Numbered from the stretch's first letter, positions 1 to 11,481 are shown. The stretch: 64,000 bases of DNA from Knoxdaviesia capensis (GCA_001510575.1 LNGK01000010.1:805825-869824); one strand, 5' to 3'. Notes: a model not told the origin generated them from the letters alone. Numbers and translations are program-made.

Positions 1-389
1 CTTAGTCATTCACCGTCGCTTCCCATTCCCACCTCATCCTTGACGGCCGACATCTTCATCCTTCACTGCCTCGTTCTTGTCTCTCTTCTCGTTATTTTTC
101 TTCTTCCTTTCTTCCTCTCAGTCATACATCGAATCCTACCCTCGTGTCTGACGATTACTCATCTTGCCGTTTGTCTTCGATCGGCCGTTTGGTCTATTGT
201 GCCTCATATCCCAGCATGGACTTGGAGTTTGCTTAGAGACAACCCTGTTCCGACCCCTCCTCATATCTCGAAACCCAAGATCGATATTGCTCGACCGTCA
301 TCAGCAGCCTCAGCTGCTAGCCTTTGCTCATATTATTCCTATCGTCTGTCGATATATTTCTGGCTATCTTGCCGTCTATCTCCTTCAAA
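1..389 (+). promoter_or_regulatory. 5' leader of the chitin synthase activator gene
   Basis: This pyrimidine-rich stretch (many CTT/TCT runs) leads to the ATG at 390. Short open frames overlap it, but none looks like a gene. It is best read as the 5' untranslated leader and proximal promoter of the gene that follows. No clear TATA box was seen. Confidence 0.5.
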
Positions 390-3300
390 ATGTCCAACTA
401 CTACTATCAGAACCAGTATTCCAACAATAGCTCGCAATATGGAGCGCCAAACAATGCTGGTGAGCAGCCCCTAGCTAACCCTTATTCCGGGGTGTTTCAC
501 CGCGTCTAACGTATTTGTGCCTGCCCGTGTGAATAGCTCCCGAGCCCCAGCGGCAAGATTCCGGCCCGCAGCTGGGTGCCACCTTTGTGCCGGGAGGTTT
601 CGACGACTACTATATTCCCGAGGTGATCGCTCCGTCGCCACAGAGGTATGTCTCGTCTTAGCCGTAGCCTCGTATGCCGTGCCGCCCCGGTAGCAACCAC
701 TAACATCTCTTTGTTTTCTCCCGCTAGAGCTATGCCCGAAGTCCCCGAAAACATGCAGAAGGGTGTCCAGCGAATGGAACTCGCCGCCGACGAAGTCAAC
801 ATCCAGCCGCAACGGCTGTCTGTCGACAACACTGCCTCCCGCCACGGCCTTCCCCGCCAAATACCCCAAATACAACCCCCATCGCCCGGCTTCAAGCCCT
901 TCAAGGAACCCGCTCCGTCGTCCACCCCCTATGACGCCCCGTCGTTCTCTCCCTTCCCCAAGGTCAAGGGCGAGCACATCCCTCCAAGCCACGAGGAGAA
1001 GGAAGGGCTTCTCTGGGCCCAGCAGCACGACGTTCTCCGGTCGGTGGATGTCGACGCCCAGATCCAGTGGGCCAAGGAAACCCTGATCTGGGTTGAGACT
1101 GCCGTGGAAGCTGCTACTCGAGACAGCAACGGTTCGCAGCGCGCGCCCACCCCCAAGGTTGAGCACGAGCTTCGCGTCGAAGCCCAGAACATCGTCAACT
1201 TCTTTGCCAGCCAGGACCACCCCGAGGCCATGTTCATCCGCGCCAAGTGGCTGGAGTTTGGCAAGCTGGGCTTCCGTCAGGACAAGCGCGATGCTTTCAG
1301 TGGGTACAAGAGAGCTGCCGAGCTGGGCTACGCTCGGGCCGAGTACCGCATGGGCATGCTGTTCGAGAGCTCCAACGACATGCGCATGGCGATCGAACAC
1401 TACGAAATCGGCCTCAAGCTGGGCGACTCGGCCGCGTCCTATCGCTTGGGCATGATGAGCCTGCTGGGCCAGCACGGACAGGTCAAGGACTACCAGCGCG
1501 GACTCGAGCTCATCCAGTCGGCTGCCGATACCGCCGACGAGGACGCCCCGCAGGGGGCCTACGTCTACGGCATGCTGATTGCGCGCGAACTCCCGGACAT
1601 CATCCTCCCCGACGGCTTCCTTCCGCAGAATATGGGCCTGGCCAAGTCGTACATCGAGAAGGCTGCGTTCCTCGGCTTCCCCAAGGCCCAGGTCAAGATG
1701 GGCCAGGCCTACGAGCTGTGCCAGCTGGGCTGCGACTTCAACCCGTCGTTCTCGCTGCACTACTACGGACTTGCTGCGAAGCAGGGCATTCCCGAGGCAG
1801 CACTGGGTGTTTCGCGGTGGTTTCTGTTTGGCTACGAGGGGTTCTTCCAGAAGAACGAGCCGCTCGCATACAAATACGCCATGGAGGCGGCGGCGGCCAA
1901 GCTGCCGACGGGAGAGTTTGCCGTCGGCTACTACAACGAAATCGGAATCCACGTGCCCAAGGATATCCGCGAGGCCAAGAAGTGGTACGAGCTGGCGGCC
2001 GACCACGGCAACAAGGATGCCATTGACCGGCTGGAGTCTCTCAACCAGGAGAAAACGCTCACCAAGGCCGACCACGAAACCACGACCCTCACGCGCATCA
2101 AGTCGCAGCACGGATCCCAGCGCGGCCGACGGCCCGAGAGACTGAAGGCCGCGGCAACCATGGCCACGGTATCCGAGGGCGATCTGACGCTGGGGGACGC
2201 GAAGCCGCCGAGAATCTCGCCGCGCGTGTCCCCGGCCGTAAACCCGCAGGACAACATGACGATGCCGGATCCCTCCCGCCTCAGCATCCAGGACAACAAA
2301 CGGCCGCCGGCGTTCAATGTTGTTCTCGACGGCCAGCGGCCGGCGTCCGCCGCGCCGTACCCCCTCGAGGACCGCCCGCCGCCACTTACACTGCGGCCGA
2401 AGTCGACGGCGCCGTACCCGGAAGACGACATCAACCGGCCGCCGCTGTCGCCGTATTTCAAGCCCAATATCCGGCCGTCGCAGGGGCCGCAGGCCGACCG
2501 GCCAATGAGCGCGTTCGGCATCCGACCCCAAAATGCGGCGGGTCCGCCTGGTGGACCTGGTCTGCCCAGTGGGCCTGGAGGACGTGGCGGTGGTGGAGGT
2601 CCTCCAATGGGAGGAGCTGGGGGCCGTGGTGGTGGGCCATATGGCGGTGGGCCTGGTGGTGGTAATCAAGGGTATGGAGGCGATGGCGGCCGGATGCCGG
2701 CGGTGTCTGCGGGATGGGAGCCCCAGGTGCCCCCGGGCCACCAGAAGCGACCCAGCCAGCCCATGATGAGCGGGGCGGGTGCAGAGTTCGGCCGCCAGCA
2801 GGGCCGCCAAGACTACGGACAGCCGCAGCAGCGGCCAGCAACCACACAGCCTTACGATATGCGGCCATCCGGGCCATCCGGACCCGGCCCGGTGGGCGGT
2901 GGTGGCGGCGGCGGTGGTGGTGGTGGCCCTAACCGGCTACAGAAGCAGAATCCCCCGTCGCAGATGCAGGGCCCGGGCGGGAACCAGTACGGCGGCAACC
3001 AGATGGGCGGGTACTCGGCGTCGCGTCCCGGCTCGTCCGGGCAGCCGGGGGCGGCAACCCGCCCGCCGCCGGACAACTGGGACCGGCCGGCGCCGAACAA
3101 CCGGCCGGTCAGTCTGGCGCAGGCCCAGCAGGGCAGCCGGCCGGGCATGGGCGGCGGGTTCCCGGGTGGAGGGCCGGGCCGGGTGGGCAGCGCGCCGCCG
3201 ATGCAGCAGCAACGGCCGCAGGCAGCGGCTGGCGGACCGCCGGCGCCGGCCAAGCAGGCAGCTCCGGCCAAGCCGGCGGCGGGGCCGGGCAAGACGGGGC

Positions 3301-3485
3301 CGGCGACGTTTGAGGAGATGGGGATTCCGCAGGGCAAGAACGAGGGCGATTGTGTAAGTTTTTTGTTTTTTTCCTTTTCTGTTCTCTCTGGCTACGCCGT
3401 GGGCTCCTTTGGTGGGGTCGAGGTATACGGTCCTCCTGGTCTGAACGTCTTGCTAACCTTGTTTTCTCTCCAGGTTGTCATGTAA
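390..3485 (+). CDS. Chitin synthase activator, Skt5/Chs4 family (Sel1 repeats, CAAX end)
   Basis: Four exons: 390-459, 537-645, 728-3353 and 3474-3485, giving 938 aa. A Ser/Tyr/Asn-rich start is followed by Sel1/TPR-like repeats at about residues 225-500 (repeated A-x-Y-x-x-G-x-x and A-A-x-x-G patterns). A long Pro/Gly-rich tail (about 540-930) follows and ends in Cys-Val-Val-Met. In yeast, Skt5 tethers and activates the Chs3 chitin synthase, and its farnesylated CAAX end (CVIM) anchors it to membranes. The same end here makes the family call firm. The cysteine is the last codon of exon 3 and the other three residues sit on a 12-nt terminal exon, so the prenylation signal depends on splicing of the last intron. 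All introns have GT-AG ends and the frame closes across them. Large antisense open frames over this gene are compositional artefacts of its GC-rich codons. Confidence 0.93.
3354..3473 (+). other. Stop-free 120-nt intron inside the CAAX motif
   Basis: The donor GTAAGT directly follows the TGT cysteine codon, and the acceptor CTCTCCAG precedes GTT-GTC-ATG-TAA. The intron is 120 nt, divisible by three, and has no in-frame stop. Retention would therefore add 40 mostly hydrophobic residues and move the cysteine away from position -4. Confidence 0.7.
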
Positions 3486-5316
3486 CACAACACGAAAGCA
3501 GCTCGTTTTTTCCCCCAGGTATTATCATCACGTTGCATAAATATTCAGATGTTATTTTCTTTGGCACTTGGTACCCCTTCTTCTGTACATATCTCAGAGT
3601 CAAAGAGTGCGGGACGGGTTTTGGGTTAGATGTATGCCATTTTTGTTTCCTTTTTGTTTTTTTAATTTTTCCCCTTGGTTTTCTTGGTAGAGCGAGCATG
3701 ATATATTTTCCGGGGAGCCCCCTATCGGGGTTAAGTCTGGATGACGATACAATACTTCATTTTTTTCTTTTACGTGCGACTCTGCTCTCATGGTCACCGG
3801 CATCTTGAGATGTGAGGCTGTTTGATTGCGTGATCGTCGACCACGTACGTAAGTATGTGCATGTGGAGGGCCCCAAACACGCAGCACTTCAGGCGCCGGC
3901 ACATGGAGTCCCAGATTTGTGTGTGGCGAAAAGGCAGCGCAACGCTTATCGGGGCAGCGCTATTGGCTGGGCGGCGCGGCTTATCGGGATCTGGCAGCTG
4001 TGATTGGCCTGGGCGAACACGCTGTTTGGGCGCCAGCAGGCCCGTCGACGCCCAACCATGCACGACGCAGGCGAACTGAGAGTGGTGCATGGCACGGCAC
4101 ACACACACACGAGAACAACAGTGGTGGCCGTCGGTATCTGAGACAGTGGTTACACGGTGAGAACCGGTGCAGCCAAAAGCAACAAAAAAAACCACGGAAG
4201 AAAAAGAGGAGAAGCGAGGGGGGGAAGACGACGCAAACACCTGGATGCATGGAGGCTAGGAAATCTCCTGCATATGTACGGTACGGCCGGTTTTTGCACA
4301 CCGCCTCTCAACGACGCGGGCTGCAGGCGGGTTTGTCATTTTTTTGCTTGCTTTTGCGGGTTAGCTTTGCTGCAGGGAACATGCGGGCGGTTGTTGTCGT
4401 TGCTTCGTGGGCGTCCGGGTCGCGGAGGCGGAGGCGGAGTTTCTGCTCGCTGTGTACCGGCGACAGACAGAGAGAGAGGAGGGGGGACGCACGTAGATGC
4501 AGCAGTGCATGAACACATATATACAGTTTCCATCTCTATTGACATCACAACTGGCCATGCCATGTCTCCATCGTGCCCTGGACCGGTCCCTGGACCTGGA
4601 CGCAGAAACGCACCCACCAGGCCATTTTGCCCCCCCCCTCTCTCTCTCTCCCGCTTCGGGTCTTTGGGATGCCAGCGAAGCCGTGCAGCAAGCCCCCAAA
4701 CATGCACATCAAGCAGATGTCCAATTGCAAAGGGAAGCGGGACAGGCGTAAACAAGGGAACAAAAAACGGGGGAACCGGGGCGCGGGGGGGGGAGTTGGG
4801 TGGTGCCAGGTGGCAGACGGGGAGAGGGCGACTCGGGACCCCACAAGGCGCAGATGTCCAGTTCCCTGCAGACAGCCCCCGCGCGAGAGCGAGAGAGAGA
4901 GCGACAGAATGAGTCCATGCACACAGAGAGATAGGTGGACGGTGCGGGACTGGTTGGAGGTTTCTGAGCCAGTGAGCGACGACGCTGCTGCATGCAACCC
5001 GGTAGTGAGGACACGCTGAGTACATCAGCAGGAAATAGATATATTCAATGCGCGCCAACGCACCAGGTCGAAAAAACGCCGGGATGTACTCTGTACCTGT
5101 ACGGCGAGGGCCAGAGCCCGCATTGGAGGAGGGCAGGCGAGAGGGGGGCGCGCGCGCCAGGTATGTGTACTTGGCCTGCACGGCCAAACACACCAGCGCG
5201 CCGCTGCGGGCTGCGTGTACCTGTACTTCGTGCAAGCTTGCATCGTCCTCGGGACATGGGCGGCAAGTCAGCGTGCGCTGGCCGACAGGAAATACACACA
5301 GAAAATACACAGAGAA

Positions 5317-5412
5317 GATACAACAGAAGATACAACAGAAGATACAACAGAAGATACAACAGAAGATACAACAGAGAATACAACAGAGAATACAACAGAA
5401 GATACAACAGAA
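5317..5412 (+). repeat. 12-bp tandem repeat, about 8 units
   Basis: The unit GATACAACAGAA repeats eight times with variants that begin AATAC or end GAG. Degenerate copies flank it at about 5285-5316 and 5413-5435. Because the unit is 12 bp, several frames on both strands stay open and produce short periodic peptides. These are not genes. Confidence 0.95.
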
Positions 5413-6816
5413 AATACACACAGAAAATACACGCAGAAAAAGCAGCGAAAATTAGGGAGCTGCGTCAGGGCCCAAGGGCAAAAATAGTGTAGGAGCACCA
5501 GATGGGTGGCACCTGCCTGTGGGATTTTATTTTATTTTATTTTATTTAGATATTCCTTTTTGTTCTAGTCGGAGCCTTATGACTGATGCGTGGCCTAAAA
5601 AGAAGGCGACTGCCCGACTCTGACTGACTGACTGACCGGATTATTCCTGGCACGAAACCCAACCTCTTTTCCGTCCTATACTTGGATCGTCTCCCCTCAT
5701 CTCTTCTCTCTCTCCATCTTTTTCTTCTTTTCCTTTTCCAACCTCTTTTTTTCTTTTTACTTGCATTTTTTCTCTCGATACATTGTCGCCATACTTTATC
5801 TTTTCTTTTCGTGTTTATTGATTTATTCATTTTTATACGGGCTATTTTTCTTTGCGTTCGTGCTTCCGACTTGCTTGGGCTTCTTTCCGCTTCTTCGTGG
5901 CCTCGTAATTCCCTCGTAAGTGCTTCTTGCTGGCTTGTTCTGGACCTTGGCCTGCTAACGTGGAGCGCTCGCTCGGGGTAGACGACCTTTATCGATCTGG
6001 CTTTGCGTGACCGGGGCTTTATCGTATCCTGGCTCTTCTGTGTGCGACGCTTTTCATCCCGCCAGGCCACATCCTCACGCCCTTCGCAGTATCTATCTTC
6101 CGGGTATCTTCCGGAGATCGCATACACCGTGTGTCTGCCCGGCTTTTGCATATTCCATCGGTTGTCCGAGTCCTGCAGCATTTCGCCTTCTTGGGGGGGT
6201 TTCCAGCCGGTCCTTTTTTATCCACTCCGGTTCCGTGGAGGTCCAGCCTCACCTGCTGCATCCTTATCGTCAATCCCCGCGCGCGTCCCCGGGCCCGCCT
6301 GATCTGGTGATTCTCATTTCATCTGCGTGATAATCGTCCACAGAGGAAAGGATGGCCAGCCACAATCTCCCGGAACTCTCCCACGTCTACTCGCACAACT
6401 CGTTCTTCTCATCTTTTTAACTCCGGGCCATCCCCCGCACACCACCGAGGGCCGTTGATCCAGATAGAGAGAGACAAAGACACAAGTCGGGCCAAGAGCG
6501 CGCGCGCGTGTGTGTGTGTGTGGGAGAGCGGAGGAGGCTTATCGGAGCAAGTGGCTCTTTTTCTTCCTCTTTTTTTTCTGCTCTTTTCTGGTCTTCTTCC
6601 GTTGCTTTCTTGTTGCTCTTCCCCGTTCCGGCAAGGCTGTTTTGGTGCTACCGTGAAGCTATCGTGACGACTCCTCATCGGCGCCCAATATCCAGTCATC
6701 CGCCCTTGGACACTGCCTCCTCTCCTCTTTCTGCTTAGCTCCTTAATCTCTTCTCCTCACCCGTGACCGCCGGTTCTCTACAGATCTATCGTGTTCTTGC
6801 TCTTTCCTTTTTCTTT

Positions 6817-7130
6817 CTAAGCAACCGCTATCTTCTCCTCACGAACCACAGTCAGCCAGCTGGACAGAAATCTATAAGATTGCGCCCACCCTCCGATTGT
6901 TGTCTACTTTTCTGGTTCCTCATTCTGGTCATCCAACCTTTTTCCTGTCAGCTCTTTTCTTGCTAAGCAGACGCTCTTCTTGCTCCGCACATCCTCGTCT
7001 CCTCACAGGAAGTCAGCGCGAATTTGGACCGCTCAGTCATCCAGCCGGACTGAAGCCCTATAAGAAAGCAGCCACCCTCCGACTGTTGTTCGTTTTATCC
7101 TGTTTCCTCTTTCTTCCAACCTTTTCTTCC
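6817..7130 (+). repeat. Diverged tandem duplication in the NYN gene leader
   Basis: Two copies, about 6817-6950 and 6962-7130, share ordered blocks: CTAAGCA..CGCT, TCTCCTCAC, a GTCA..CCAGC.GGAC block, CTATAAGA, CCACCCTCCGA.TGTTGT and CCAACCTTTT. The second copy has about 40 extra bases near its start. The shared cores make ancestry by duplication likely, with possible retained regulatory function. Confidence 0.6.
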
Positions 7131-7676
7131 TATTTTAGCTGGCTGCTCTCCATCTACGCCTTCTTGCGTGCACAATCTGGACTTTTTCGGATTCCCTCTT
7201 GTTCACCCGTTCTACACACATTCTTCACCCTGTGCTTCGTTTCGATCCTTAGGATTCTCGGCTTCATTTGATTCTTCAGATTCTATTGTTCGACCACAGG
7301 CTTGGTTGATCCTTCTCTTCTACAGTGCCTTTGCGGATTTGGGGCTCTCGCTCATTTCGATCGAGATCGTGTGATCAGCATCATCGCGCAACCGGCTTTT
7401 GCTCTTCTGCTGCTTCTGGTTTCCAGCCACTTGCACTCCTTTTCCGGATTTCTCGATTTGCTCCTGCGCTTCCTGCAGTGTCCACCGTCTTTCGGTGCCA
7501 GTCATCCTGACAGGACGCCTTTTTGGCTCACTCACACCCCTTTCGAAGTCGACATCGTCTCCTCCCGACCCCGCTTTCCATCACCCCTCTCGCAGTCAAA
7601 TTTCTGCCTCTTCTCGCCGCTTGCTTTTCGAGCTTTTTTTGATTCTTTTCTACCCAGTTTCTTCCTCTTACTCAAC

Positions 7677-9884
7677 ATGGATTACAAACGGAAGATGCCT
7701 CCTGCCCCCACTGGCGGCAACCAGCCCAGTCCTCAGCTCCCGTATGGCGTCTCAATGCCATCCATGATTCCCGTCACGTACGCCACCGCGCCTGCTATGC
7801 CCGCCGTGGCTCCGATGGTTCCGATGGTTCCGGTGCTTGTCTCAACTCCGGGTTCTCCGGGTGCTATGGTGGCCTATGTGTCTGCCGCTCCCGTCATGGC
7901 CGGCGGTCTTCCCTCGCTGGGCAACTTTTCGCGCATCTACGACTACTTTGACACGCTCCCAAAGCACCAGAAGCCTGAGCTGTCTAAAATCCTCGTCGAC
8001 CCGCCGGCTGGGTATCCACCGGCTGGCTCTCCGGAGCCCCGCAGCCCAGTCAGCACAACCTCTCAATCGAGCGGTGATACGTCCTCGACTTACGGCAACA
8101 CCACCGATGGCGAAGAGTCATCGTTTGAATCTGCCAGCGATTATGACTCTGCTACTGAGGATCAGGCCTTCGACTCTGACTCATCCGGCTCGACCGTGCT
8201 GCTTTCCACTGCCAACCGCGGTGCCTCGTCTTTCGCTGCGAGCCGTGGAAACGCCGGCGGCAAGCTTCTTGTGTCTCAGCCGATTTGCGCCACTCCCCCG
8301 TCGGGCTTGGCCGGCAGCACTGCATCGTCTTCGCCGGTCCACGACTACACATCGGATTCATCAGAGGCTTCGGACTCCTCGTCCCGCAGCGTTGTTACTC
8401 CCAAGCAGCGCTCGCCCGGTGGCAAGACCACCACCCCCCGCAAGGCTTCGTCGCCTGCCTCGACTGAAAGCAGCGTTGGCTCTGGAAAGTGGCGCCAAAA
8501 GCTGGTTTCGGGTGGCAACAAGGCCTCGGTGACTGCTGACACCCGCCGGAGTCCCCCTGTCCAGAACTCAGGGGTTAGTGTGTCTCCTCCGGTGGGCAAG
8601 AAGGCCAAGCGCCGCACGCCTGCCGAACCCGTGGCTCCGGCCCCCATGGCTATCCCCAAAAAGATCCTCCGCCGGAGTCCGCCCGATGGTGCTACTGCCA
8701 GCCCGCCGACGGCTGCCCACCGCGGGGCTGCTGCGGTGGTTGCCAAGCTGCGGACCCAGTACACGCGCGACCTGCAGCTGGCCCAGAAGGAGCCGGCGGC
8801 TACGCGCGGTGCGCACATCTTCGTCGACATGTCGAACATCATCATCGGGTTCTACAATGCAATGAAGCGCGCGCGCGGCATGCGCGTTGAAGAACGGTTT
8901 GACTTTACCCCCTCTTTTGATTTTACCGCCTTCGCCCTGATTCTTGAGCGTGGCCGCACCGTGGAGAGACGGGAGATCGTTGGATCGACCGGATCTCCTG
9001 GTGACTCGTGGCCCGACTACATCATGACGGCTAAGGACGCTGGTTATAACATCAGCATGCTGGCGCGGCCGGAGGCGATTGCCGCGCCGGCTGGGGAGCA
9101 CAAGCAGTCTGCCCAGCAGCAAAAGGCGAAGCACAGCCCTTCTACAAGTGCAAGTGGTCACCCCAGCGCCGCGGAAGTGTATGGCTACTCGGGGTTCAAC
9201 CCGATGGTTGGAAGCTTTGGCAACGGTGTTGCTGGAAACAACGGCGTGACTTCCGATGCTCTCCAGCAGCACCTATATATGCTCTACCTGAAGCAGCAGC
9301 AGCAGCAGCAGCAGCAACGCCTTTATGGCGGTGATGCCAGCAAGTCTCTGATGTACTGGCCGACGTCGCCGCAGGGCCAGATGTTTCCGTTTGCGCCCAT
9401 GGCCATGCCTTACCACCTCCAGCTCCAGCAGCAGCAGCAGCAGCAACAGCATCTGCATCATCCGATCTCGCCTCCGATGTCCTCCCCCGCCTCGCCCCTC
9501 GACATGACGGTGGCGGCGGCCGCAGCCGCAGCCGCGGCCGCCAACGCTCCCAGCGCGCCGACCACTGCCAGCTCGACGCGAAAGCGCGAGCAGTGTGTGG
9601 ACGAGCTGCTGCAGCTGAAGATGGGGCAGTCGGTGCTGGACGCGGCGGAGCCGGGCACGATGGTTCTGGCGACGGGCGACGCCAACGACAGCGAGTTCTC
9701 GGACGGGTTCCTGCGCACGGCGGAGCGCGCGCTCAAGAAGGGCTGGATTGTCGAGCTGGTGTCGTGGCACGCCAGCACGTCGTCGGCCTGGACGGGGCCC
9801 GAGTTCCGGGCGCGGTGGAAGGGCCGCTTCCGTGTGACGGAGCTGGACCCGCTGCTGAACAATCTGGTGCTGTCTACGCGGTGA
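7677..9884 (+). CDS. NYN-domain protein (LabA/MARF1-like putative RNase)
   Basis: A single exon encodes 735 aa. The ATG at 7677 is chosen because the in-frame sequence upstream is pyrimidine-rich leader. The N-terminus is rich in Pro, Ala, Met and Val, followed by a Ser/Asp/Glu-rich region (about 120-200) and a basic low-complexity region. The NYN fold starts at about residue 378 with A-H-I-F-V-D-M-S-N, the first conserved acidic motif. It resumes after about residue 630 with T-G-D-A-N-D-S-E-F and G-W-I-V-E-L-V-S-W, the second acidic motif and following strand. Between the halves lies a long insert with Gln, His and Ala runs (about 535-630). NYN domains are PIN-like, metal-dependent RNases. 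The aspartates visible here suggest activity, but substrate and partners cannot be read from the sequence. Confidence 0.85.
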   Translation: MDYKRKMPPAPTGGNQPSPQLPYGVSMPSMIPVTYATAPAMPAVAPMVPMVPVLVSTPGSPGAMVAYVSAAPVMAGGLPSLGNFSRIYDYFDTLPKHQKPELSKILVDPPAGYPPAGSPEPRSPVSTTSQSSGDTSSTYGNTTDGEESSFESASDYDSATEDQAFDSDSSGSTVLLSTANRGASSFAASRGNAGGKLLVSQPICATPPSGLAGSTASSSPVHDYTSDSSEASDSSSRSVVTPKQRSPGGKTTTPRKASSPASTESSVGSGKWRQKLVSGGNKASVTADTRRSPPVQNSGVSVSPPVGKKAKRRTPAEPVAPAPMAIPKKILRRSPPDGATASPPTAAHRGAAAVVAKLRTQYTRDLQLAQKEPAATRGAHIFVDMSNIIIGFYNAMKRARGMRVEERFDFTPSFDFTAFALILERGRTVERREIVGSTGSPGDSWPDYIMTAKDAGYNISMLARPEAIAAPAGEHKQSAQQQKAKHSPSTSASGHPSAAEVYGYSGFNPMVGSFGNGVAGNNGVTSDALQQHLYMLYLKQQQQQQQQRLYGGDASKSLMYWPTSPQGQMFPFAPMAMPYHLQLQQQQQQQQHLHHPISPPMSSPASPLDMTVAAAAAAAAAANAPSAPTTASSTRKREQCVDELLQLKMGQSVLDAAEPGTMVLATGDANDSEFSDGFLRTAERALKKGWIVELVSWHASTSSAWTGPEFRARWKGRFRVTELDPLLNNLVLSTR

Positions 9885-11225
9885 GCGTGCCTGTCTTTCG
9901 GGTGTTCCCGATGCGCCGTCTCGTCGGCTGTGTCGGGGATACAAGAAAAGAGGGAGTCGTCTCACGTCCATTCTTTTTTTTTTTCTTTCAATTCTTCTTC
10001 CCCTCCTTTTTCTTTCAAACTGCTATGCCAAATTGACTTGGTCTTTCATCTTCTGACTTTTCACTTCTCATACCAAAACCACCAAAAAAAGCCAGCGCCT
10101 CCCCATTTTAAACAATTTGATTTTGCCCATCTATCATGTCAACGCCCACCATCTGACATTCATTTTTTCTTCATGATCTGCACTAATTTGTTTTTTTCTT
10201 CAGTCTGTGGCTGTCCGCTCATTTGCTTTCTTTTTCTTCCTCTGCTGGGCCGCGTCCCAGATTTCAACACCTTTTAACGATGTTCATGTGTGGGTGCATC
10301 TAGTCGGACTTGGTAACAATGTTTCTGGCCGGGTATGTCCGGATAACGAAAGTGATGAAAAAAAACAAAACAAAACACAACACAAAACGCAACAAACACA
10401 ACAAGCGAGATAATGATGACAAAGAGCGGCATGGGCCTCCCGAGAACTTGGGTTCTGGAGGCGGTGTTTGGGGGTCTTGCATTTTTCATTTTATTTGCAA
10501 TGCAGCTATGAACTGGCGTTCTGACGGTGTGTGCTGCCAACGGGGCTACACGAGGGCCAACGAAAGTTGGGGATCCTTCACATATGGTGTCCCGGTGACT
10601 TGGCGATATCTGGACTGGGAGTGGTGGCCGATGAACAAAAAGAAAAAAAAAAGAACAGACTGTGATGTGGAGGAGGGGGATATCAATCACACTGGGGGGA
10701 AAGAACATGTGAGCGGCGACCGCACTGCTCGTCAGCATTGCTTTTCTCTCTGTCTCGCCCGCCTGGGGAGGCCTTTCCGAGCCGTACCCGCGTGGGTTCT
10801 TCCCGCCCGGCGGAGTCATCGTTTGCGTGCGTCTCCGTCTGCTCGGGTGGTGGCTCGTTCGTGAAGTGTGTGGATATGATCTGTGCGTGGATCATTGGTG
10901 GAGTGGCTGCCCTATCATGGCTAGATGAAACCTGGGGAGAATGACGGAGGCCAGTAAAGCTGGTGCTCCGGGTCATTGCGGGTGTGGTAGACTGGCCTTT
11001 TGTGCTGTCGTGAGGCCGTGAGCGTAGTCCTGTTTCCATGTTGCGTGCCTATATGTCTTTGTTTATTCCGAGCACCTTATGAAGTATTTATTCAAGAGAA
11101 CTAAGCGGTTTTGTGCGTGTTTACTTAGGGTTTCCTATTCCCGTGATCTGTAGGCTATCGCTTGTTATCATTATTTTCACGTAGGGGCCCCTTTTTGCTT
11201 TTTTTTTGAGGGCGTGTTTTTTTCG
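9885..11225. other. Intergenic region downstream of the NYN gene
   Basis: No supported gene. T-rich stretches at 9.97-10.2 kb look like a 3' untranslated region, and an A-rich run lies near 10370-10400. Short open frames on both strands have skewed, non-coding composition. Confidence 0.5.
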
Positions 11226-11229
11226 AGGG

Positions 11230-11237
11230 TATAAATA
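11230..11237 (+). promoter_or_regulatory. TATA box of the candidate unit
   Basis: TATAAATA sits in a GC-richer context and is followed about 40 bases later by a CT-rich probable initiation region. It has no recognised gene immediately downstream, which is what draws attention to the intron-like modules. Confidence 0.5.
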
Positions 11238-11376
11238 TCTCGCCTCGTATCCCGATTCTCGAGATTTGTTTCTTCCTTTCTTCCTCCTTCATCTCCTCGT
11301 TTTCACTCAGGTCTTCTCATCCACGATTCTTTCATGATCTATTCATCACTTCTTTCATCAACGATCCATTCATTAT

Positions 11377-11481
11377 TTATTAATGATTGATCTATTAATG
11401 AACCTTCTATTAATGCTTCATCTATTAATGAACCTTCTATTGATGCTTCATCTATTAACGAACCTTCTATTGATGATTCGT
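11377..11481 (+). repeat. 15/30-bp AT-rich tandem repeat
   Basis: The 15-mer core CTATTAATG plus a six-base tail alternates between tails AACCTT and CTTCAT, giving three 30-bp units from 11392 to 11481 and one further 15-mer at 11377. One frame encodes a short Leu/Met-rich peptide (11383-11484, 33 aa), which I consider accidental. Confidence 0.9.

Larger units (their letters stand above)
3486..7676. other. 4.2 kb intergenic and leader region with simple repeats
   Basis: No gene is supported here. Contents include the 3' end of the preceding transcript, a CA run near 4090, a GC-rich stretch at 4.3-5.2 kb, a 12-bp tandem repeat (5317-5412), an ATTTT run near 5528, a GT run near 6512, and from about 5.6 kb a long pyrimidine-rich leader running into the NYN gene. 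A diverged duplication lies at 6817-7130. Confidence 0.6.

Noticed and set aside
471..2810. Long antisense open frame (779 codons) over the chitin synthase activator
   Set aside because: GC-rich codons leave few stops in the opposite strand. The composition is Arg/Gly-rich without domains, and the sense gene is certain.
5285..5440. Repeat peptide genes in the 12-bp array
   Set aside because: Several frames on both strands give periodic peptides, and none has a start context or flanking coding sequence.
10274..10819. 181-codon minus-strand frame with a hydrophobic stretch
   Set aside because: The hydrophobic part comes from an A/T-rich run; no family or codon bias.
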